Origin: Cycas panzhihuaensis
Lineage: Eukaryota; Cycadophyta
Direction: 5' to 3'
Length of the DNA stretch: 64,000 bases
NCBI GenBank assembly: GCA_023213395.1
Contig: CM041465.1
Span: 66,657,741 to 66,721,740 of the forward strand
Shown here: piece by piece, positions 57,341-64,000 of the stretch
How the letters are laid out: each line of letters begins with the position of its first letter
Numbering within the stretch: the first letter of the stretch is position 1
Made by a program: the position numbers and the translations under genes
The notes under the pieces: generated by a model
Told to the model about the DNA's origin: nothing
What the model saw: the letters and a program-made list of their open reading frames with translations, nothing else
The model's database searches: none

Positions 57341-57995
57341 CTTCATCCTTGCAATTTCTTAGATATGGTTTTTAGCATATTGGATTCAGGTAGGCAAGTC
57401 ATCTTTAAACATATTTTTCTAGTTAAAGCATCTGCCAAGGGATTGTTTTCATCTTTATTCCATTCAACATCAAAGTTAAAGCCCATAAACCAAAGTTGCT
57501 AGTTTAATAACCTTCCTCTTTCCATTCTTCTGTCGACATTGGCATTTAAAAAGGATTTGAAGTTTTTATTGTCAGTTTGAATAATAAACCTTTGAGATGT
57601 TAAGAATAATTCAAAACTTTCAATACCTCTTTTAACTGCTAGAACTTCCTTTTCACCAATGTAATAATTCTTTTCAACTATTGAGAATTCTCTGTATTCA
57701 TATCCACAAAGCTCTAGAGATTTATTTGTTTATTATAGTAATACTATTTCCTAATAGTCATCAGAAGCATCAGCCTGAAGAATAAGTTTACCTGATCTAG
57801 GTAGTTGTAATCTGACAAAATTTGAGCTTCCTTTGTAAGCTTCTTGACTACTTCAGTTGCTTTAACTGACCAACTTCCATCTAAAAGATGTTTTCTTATT
57901 AGAGAGGTCTTTTTGGCCCATTGTGGGATATGCTTCCTGACATAGTTTAAGCATCCAAGGAACCTTTGCATTTGTTTTATATCCCTTAAATCGTA
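57341..57995 (-). pseudogene. RNase H of caulimovirid unit 2
   Basis: Uninterrupted counterpart of the split RNase H of unit 1. The first part (QRFLGCLNYVRKHIPQWAKK) is the connection after RT; the later part includes the NYYIGEKEVLAVKRGIE segment. It shows the empty site of the copy B insertion at about 57739-57765. Confidence 0.8.
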
Positions 57996-59240
57996 AGGAA
58001 AAGCTACTAGCTTTTGTGCTACATGAGATTGTAACTGGACCTTCCCCTTTTTTATAGTAATGCCTAAGAATTCAATTCTTTCTTAGGAAATAACCATCTT
58101 CTTTTCTGATAGACATATTCCATGTCTATTTATTAATTCTATAAATATGTCTAAATATTCTACATGTTCTATGAAAGAACTACTAAATACTAAAATGTCA
58201 TTAATATATACACAAATGAACTCATATGGGCTAAATATGGAGTCCATTCTTCTTTGAAAATAAGTTGGAGCATTGTAGAGGCCGAAAGGAACCACATTCC
58301 ATTTGTATAAACCCTTTGGTACTGAGAAGGCTATTTTGTGTTTGTCCTCTTCTCTTATCTGGATATGATAATATCCACTCTTGTAATCAAACTTTGAGAA
58401 GATGTTAGCATTCTTAATTTTTTGTAAAATCATGTCCTTTCTTGATAATGGATAATGAAAAGGAAATGTGATTACATTTAGGGGCTTGTAATTTATTACC
58501 TTATGAGCTTTTCCTCTCTTCATTTCTGCATGATTCCTTACCAAGAATGTTGCACAATTGTATGCACTTTCGCTTGGCTGGATTAAATCAGCTTCCAGTA
58601 ATTCTTAGATCTATTTCTTCAGTTCTTATTGGTCCATAGGAGAATGAGGGATTGACTTTGATTTAACTCATCGATCATGTGTTGTACAAATTTCCATTGT
58701 TGGAGAGTTTTTGTCCCAAATTTTTTGTGGGTCTTCTAAATAATGTTGTTGTAGTTGCTCCCTTATCTGAAATATTTGTTGCTCTTCTTCTATAGATAAG
58801 ACTTTACCATATTGAGGCCTTATATAGAATTTACAAATATCACTCTAGTCATTCCGAGAATTAGAGGGTTTCACCATTGCTTCTTTTGATAGAAATGTTT
58901 TGTTAACTTTTGTCCTTTTTATTCTTTTAACTGGTACTTGCTTATCTTTGATAGTGAAAAATATTGCAAAAGATGAAATTGCTACTACCATGAACATATC
59001 TAGCACATCTTCAAATGAGAACATTGTTAAAGTAAAATCTTCCTCCCTAGTTGAAATGGGATATTTAGAGCAAACTATGAAAGGGAAATGGAGTTAGAAA
59101 AAGTGGCACATGAAATTTGGAAATGGCATTATCTCCAAAGAGATGAGAATAATGCAGGGCATGCTATGTTGAATGTACAACTTGTGTCTATGAAGCAATG
59201 GATGACATGCTAGGAATTAGAAATGTAAACTTCAGCTTCT
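57996..59240 (-). pseudogene. Protease and RT of caulimovirid unit 2
   Basis: A protease-like CFIDTSCTFNIACP lies near 59165-59200 (DTG changed to DTS). RT has an open stretch of 153 codons (58083-58544) with IFSKFDYKSGYYHIQIREED and VVPFGLYNAPTYFQRRM. The catalytic YIDD reads YIND at 58197-58208, a lethal change not shared with unit 1. Confidence 0.85.
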
Positions 59241-60880
59241 ATATACAAAGAGTTTATGACATTAATAGTTTTCTTTATAGTCTGGACTTTATCGATGGAT
59301 GGTAAAATAGACTTGAAGAATTTAGACTTGTTAGATGGACAAAGAGAACTGAAAAGATTTACATATGGGGTTTCATCAGCTGGAGGGTTTTCAAACCTTA
59401 TATTTTCTATTTTAGAACTTTCACTTGTAGTACTATCTTTACTGGAAGAAGTATCACTTTCTTTTTCTTCTTCTTCATCTTTTGAATCATCATATATAGG
59501 ATATGACTGCATCATTTTAAGAGTTCCTTCTGGAATTTCATTTTCTCCTTTAGATTCTTTAATGACATAAAGTTCTAAGTCTTCATATGGGTCACTCCAC
59601 TGGATTTCCCATTCAATTGCTACTTCTGGATCTTCAAACAATTTCTTTTCCATGTGGGAAACTTTAGCTAGACAAGTGTTGACCCAATGTCCTTGTTGGC
59701 TGTAAATATAATAAGCTCCTGGAGTTCTTGGGTTGGTAGTATTTCTTTTTTTTAAAATATGTTTTTTGATGACTAGGTCTGAAAGGCTTTCTAGCCCTTC
59801 AAATAGTATATTTCCCAATTCTCTTTCTCCTTTTTTGTTTTTGTTATTGTGTCTAAGGCGTAATTTGCTAACATACTGATTTGTTTGGTATTGATACTTT
59901 TGATTCAACCTTTATCCAACATAATTCTTTCATCTTATTCTGACAGAGTTCATAGATATCTGTAAAATATTTTGTTTTGATGTCATCTCCTAATTTATAC
60001 AAATCGATAATAATTAAATTACCTATATTATTAGGGAGACTTATCAGATTTTTTTTTTTTTTTTGTCTAATGTTCATGATATAATAATAATTTATGGACC
60101 TTTTTACAATACTCCTTCTAATAGGTATCAAAATCTCTTCAATCACTGAGTTTCATTTTTGCTAGTTCCATATGCAAGTTTTCTTTTTGTAATAACCTTT
60201 CTAGACAGAATTTTATGAGTATTAATCGAATTAAAATATGGAGACCAGCGCTCATGACGTTCCTTCTATCTTCAACCTTACTTGAAATCCACCAGTTCAA
60301 TACTATACCAGACATTTGTCAGTGTGCAATTTCAAACATGGCTTCATTACTCTATCTTTGTTCAACTTGCATTATTTCTAGTATTCCAATCCATGCTCTT
60401 ATAGAAGCCTCTCTATCAATGGTATTGTCCATGTTAAGAATGAATTTGAAATCAGTAACTAGAAAAAGACTTTGTTTGACCTTTGGTGTAGAGCTTTCTC
60501 CCCTTTGAAAATCAACTTTATAACTATGGAAATTATTTATATTTCCTAATTGGATCAGTGAAGAAAATAAGACTCCTACCTACTCTTTACTAGGCAATTT
60601 GATTTCTAGAAATGATATTTTACTTTTTTCATGTCTCCTCGACTTTATTTCTACTATTGATTCAGGAATATCTTCTACCTTATTTTTACCTTTCGACGAA
60701 GCTATCTCAACTTCCTCTTCTAGTTCTTCACTAACTTCTTCCATTTCTTCTGTTTGGTTTTCTCTGGCTTGTTTTTCTAATTGCACTAACACCGCTAGAT
60801 TAGAATTGATGTTGTCTAGTTCTTCTTCCATAATATTTATATGTCGTTCTGCAAAGGCAGACCAAGTGCATAAATAATTT
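59241..60880 (-). pseudogene. Coat protein region of caulimovirid unit 2
   Basis: A Glu-rich coiled coil (MEEELDNINSNLAVLVQLEK, 60580-60831), a capsid-like domain, a degraded zinc knuckle near 59660-59710 (IYSQQGHWVNTC; both leading Cys replaced) and a long acidic Ser/Glu tail (59210-59600). Confidence 0.7.
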
Positions 60881-61079
60881 AAGTATCTTTGTACCTCATG
60901 TTGAGACTCAGGCTCCTTGGTGGCTATTCTAAAAGCATGTTTAGCTCAATGACTATGGTCTTTTGACTCACTATTACAAAAGAGTCCTTTAAACGACCAT
61001 TTGCCTCCTGATTTAAAGATTTTTCCATCATTTTGCCAAGTCTTTTCTTCTGAGAATTGAGGAACTTTTAATGTTCCCT

Positions 61080-62021
61080 TAAAGCATGGTTTCTTCTCAA
61101 AATTGTCAAACAAATTTTATGAGGTCTTCTCTGTTTGACTTACTTGGCTAATAGATTCTAAAAGGACTGATAATGAGTCATCATCCTTATTCAATTATAG
61201 CAAAAAAATTTCATGCTTGTTAGCCATGGATTTCTTAGGGATGTATTTTACTATATCCCTATCTCTTTTGTGCTCAATTTCTGTGATTCTGAGCTGTTTT
61301 GGAATTGGATTATCTTTCAACATCATTTGTTGATATTGAATGATCCAATCATTGGGTATGCCTAAGTTAGCATACGAAACTCCTTCAAAATCCATCTTAG
61401 AAGCTCTTATCGCCAGACTTTCTCTGCTTATAAGTCTAGCCAATTTGGAGGTACAAGTGTTGGTAAGCCTGCATTTACAGGAAAATTTTACAGCTGCATG
61501 GATAACACCTGGCATCATATTTAGTCCTTATATTCTTGTAATGATTCTCCATGCAGAAGATAGATGGGGATCTCTTAAATTCATTGAAAAGTTATGAATA
61601 CATTCTCCCCACTAGAATCCTATACTGAGATTACCAATAAAACTGGCAATTTTTGCATCCTCTAAAAACATATGTCTGGTATCTACCAGTTGAACAAGAA
61701 TAGGATTGTTAATTCCCCTGCTATACATAGGAGTTATGGTGATTTGAATACATCCGAAATGGAAGTATTGGAACTTTTTCTACTCTGCATAAGATCTAAA
61801 CTTTTGCATATCCTTTTTTGTGAAGAGATCTATGGGATGTAGTCGTACCCTATCTCCACCTTTTATTTCAAGTGTGTGTTTAGCATCATGTACTTGAAAC
61901 CATGAGGATATATTGAGACTAGAATCTGGATATACAGATTTACGGGAGATCTTTGGAGGATTCCAAGGCCTTATTTGTTCTTCCATCTCATTGGCCTCAT
62001 ATTCTATTGAATGTCTAGCTA
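61080..62021 (-). pseudogene. Movement protein of caulimovirid unit 2, N-terminally truncated
   Basis: Contains VHDAKHTLEIKGGDRVRLHP, HFGCIQIAITPMYSRG and LARLISRESLAIRASKMDFE, matching unit 1. The truncation at 62021 removes the start codon region. Confidence 0.75.
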
Positions 62022-62232
62022 AGTAGTTGTATTATGGTTGTTCTCTACCAGTATATTTTTTTCTGTAATTCATTAATGGCCTAACATCAGAATGTTGTAA
62101 GTTAGACTATTTCCTAGTTATTAGAGCATGGCTCAATACATTTCTTTACACAACAACGATATATGTATAGATAGATATATTGAGCAAGTCAATTCAGTAT
62201 CTACAATAGTGGAGATATATATCTATCTATTC

Positions 62233-62236
<4 letters not shown>

Positions 62237-62304
<68 letters not shown>
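62237..62304. repeat. CA-TA-GA compound microsatellite
   Basis: CA repeats, then TATATATA, then GA repeats. Confidence 0.95.
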
Positions 62305-62306
<2 letters not shown>

Positions 62307-62395
62307 AGTCAATTTCATATTTGTAGTAGTGATGCAATGCACACTAAAAACACCAATTTAATATTTCATCATTTATTTCTTATTATAATGTTGTG

Positions 62396-62459
<64 letters not shown>

Positions 62460-62460
62460 A
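62396..62460. repeat. TA-TG-TATG compound microsatellite
   Basis: TA repeats, then about 15 TG repeats, then TATG units. Confidence 0.95.
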
Positions 62461-62795
62461 GATTGATTGATTAATAGATAGATGAGTACTATGTTGGTTA
62501 TTGATAGCTTTGAGATTATTGAGGATGGAGTTGTTATGACCTAAGATAGTTATAAGAGTTAATAAAATTATTAATTTTAATTATTAAAAGTTGGTTTTAT
62601 TATTAGGAAGTCAATCTTCTTAGAGATAGTCAAATATGACATCTATAAATAGAGAATAATCATTCACTTGTAAATCACTTTTGGTATATTAATTCATTTA
62701 GGATCCTTTGCCTATTTAGCTCTTAAAAGCTTATTTTTATCTTTCATGTTAATTTCCTTTGTGTTAGGAGAAGTAAATCTAATTTAGGATCACTT

Positions 62796-62811
62796 CAAGT
62801 GGTATAAGAGC
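62796..62811 (+). other. Primer-site-like sequence, chromovirus-like remnant
   Basis: AAGTGGTATAAGAGCA resembles the tRNA-Met complement TGGTATCAGAGC with one change. It suggests a 5' LTR ending just before it. Confidence 0.5.
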
Positions 62812-62984
62812 ATCTTATTTAGCATATTAAGGATCTACATTTTTTAGAGTATTAATGAAAGAATTTTTAAAAAGTAATTATGAATTTAAGTCAACTAGGT
62901 ATGTTCTCTAAATTTTGACTGGTTACACTACAAGGTTTAGAGCAAAACTATAAATATTGCAAGGAAATTAGTCTTAATATGTTA

Positions 62985-63240
62985 TTCATCTCTAATCTAC
63001 CACCTAGCAACAACGTGCACAATGTATCCCATATTTCTTATCTTAAACTAAAATTGGGACAAACCAAGATAGTATAGATAGAATTTTCAAAACTAGATGA
63101 AGAAGGGAAGTTGACCATAAAACTTAAATGCATTCTCTAGATTTGGACCAAGCAACTTCAATGTAAGGAGATTCAAGAACATTTGATTAAATGGAAGATC
63201 TTCGATAAGGAGAAAGCCACATTCAAACATGAGTAATAGT
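62985..63240 (+). pseudogene. Chromovirus-type integrase C-terminus
   Basis: Reads LPPSNNVHNVSHISYLKLKL, LDEEGKLTIKLKCIL and IQEHLIKWKIFDKEKATFKHE, the familiar end of Ty3/gypsy pol with a chromodomain-like fold (HNVFHVSYLK..., ...EYLIKWK...ATWE). It lies only about 180 bases after the primer-like site, so most of gag and pol has been deleted. Stops are present. Confidence 0.7.
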
Positions 63241-64000
63241 ATCGACAACATTCTTATATCCCCATGTTTTCAAGGCGAAGTAAGTTCTCATAAGGTGGGA
63301 CTTGTAGCATTTTTTTATTTATTAACATCTTTTTCAAAGTTTGACAGACTTCTTTTCTTTAGATTTTGCCTAACCTCCTGCATAAAAAACCAACTTCTAT
63401 TTCTTTACTTATTTATAGGGCATCTCACTCCTGTTTAGAAATCAAAATTGAAAGACATTCCTATTATTTTTTTGCCCTAGTTGGAATCTATTTTGGGAGG
63501 ACACCTAACTTTATAGATGGGATGATCTAGGCTATTTTATATTTGTAAGATTTTGACTCACTTATTAATAATATTATGCAAATATTATTATTTTTGTCAT
63601 CAATTTTCAGTGAATGTTTGAAATCTATTATTTTATTTGTCATAATATTATATGTTATATTTGGATATGCTTTGCAAAATAGTGTAGAATCCGTCTATTT
63701 CTATTAATTGGTTGTGAATCCCTACTAAGATTCTCAAAACATATGTAAAATAGTTATGACAATCAAGACAAAGTGAGTTCCATGTATATGGTATACTGTC
63801 TCCTCTTGATTGTCAATGGACAGTGATTTAGCTGAAATATTAAAAATAATAATTAATTTATAATATTTTCACCTCCATATCAGCTAAGGGGAGAGAGCAT
63901 TTCATGACAATTCAAATTTTCATTTCTTGCCATTGAACTCCCTCCTCTTTGTACTAGATGTGGATCTTGGCTTGCATTAGGTGTTGATCTTCAAAGTATC
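63241..64000. other. Right edge, no gene seen
   Basis: AT-rich sequence. The first part may be the end of the chromovirus-like pol and the start of a 3' LTR. The rest shows no recognisable motif on either strand. Confidence 0.5.

Larger units (their letters stand above)
55829..62021 (-). mobile_element. Endogenous caulimovirid, unit 2
   Basis: A second head-to-tail copy of about 6.2 kb, with the same order as unit 1 but missing the first ~55 codons of the movement protein and the leader (break at 62021 after ATGTCTAGCTA). It runs without a break into the primer site of unit 1, as expected of a tandem or circular template. All frames are broken. Confidence 0.85.
62022..62795. other. AT-rich sequence with microsatellites and a probable LTR end
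   Basis: After the viral break there are microsatellites (CA 62237-62264, GA 62275-62304, TA/TG 62397-62445). Then comes an LTR-like stretch with CTATAAATAGAGA (about 62642-62654, TATA-like) leading to a primer-site-like sequence. Confidence 0.5.

Noticed and set aside
32295-62021. Reading the tandem units as one LTR retrotransposon with long LTRs
   Set aside because: Similarity extends over the complete coding region of both units, not just terminal repeats, and a 30K-type movement protein is present.
62237-62460. Tandem repeats considered as a CRISPR-like or satellite array
   Set aside because: They are plain dinucleotide microsatellites without spacers or long units.

Overview
This window is repeat-rich nuclear DNA of a land plant, most likely a seed plant with a large genome. 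The evidence is Tat-lineage Ty3/gypsy retrotransposons, tRNA-Met and tRNA-Arg primer sites, plant mobile domain (PMD) coding sequence and an endogenous plant pararetrovirus (Caulimoviridae). I see no intact host gene, tRNA, rRNA or CRISPR array. Every coding region carries stops or frameshifts, many of the C-to-T or G-to-A type expected from methylated cytosine. The species cannot be told from this sequence.

Layout. Positions 1-~9203 are the 3' part of a sense-strand Tat element (copy A). Then comes an unidentified LTR-bearing element X (9250-9917 and 30407-32290). X is split by a small reverse-strand gag-protease element (9923-30401, target duplication AAATG). That element is split in turn by a complete sense-strand Tat element (copy C, 11399-28004, target duplication ACATC). 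From 32295 to 62021 lie two head-to-tail units of an endogenous caulimovirid on the reverse strand. Unit 1 is interrupted by a complete reverse-strand Tat element (copy B, 34199-51212, duplication CTGCT/CTACT). The right end (62022-64000) holds microsatellites and the remains of a chromovirus-like Ty3/gypsy element.

The most interesting system is in the three Tat copies. Each has a gag-protease-RT-RNaseH-integrase polyprotein frame; in C its ancestral frame spans 2,224 codons. Downstream of integrase, on the opposite strand, lies a three-exon gene with its own TATA box. It encodes a plant mobile domain, an acidic Ser/Pro/Gly linker and a coiled-coil tail. Exon 1 is 120 nt in all three copies, intron 1 is 483-484 nt and intron 2 is 111-113 nt. 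Intron 1 contains two long palindromes, and related motifs recur in the LTRs upstream of the LTR TATA box. Beyond that gene, back on the sense strand, is a separate 141-codon archaeal-type RNase H frame, then the polypurine tract and 3' LTR.

My reading is that this Tat subgroup carries an antisense cargo gene. Its introns survive retrotransposition because they are not spliced from sense genomic RNA. The cargo gene may share control elements with the LTR promoter, and its promoter may also serve the downstream RNase H.
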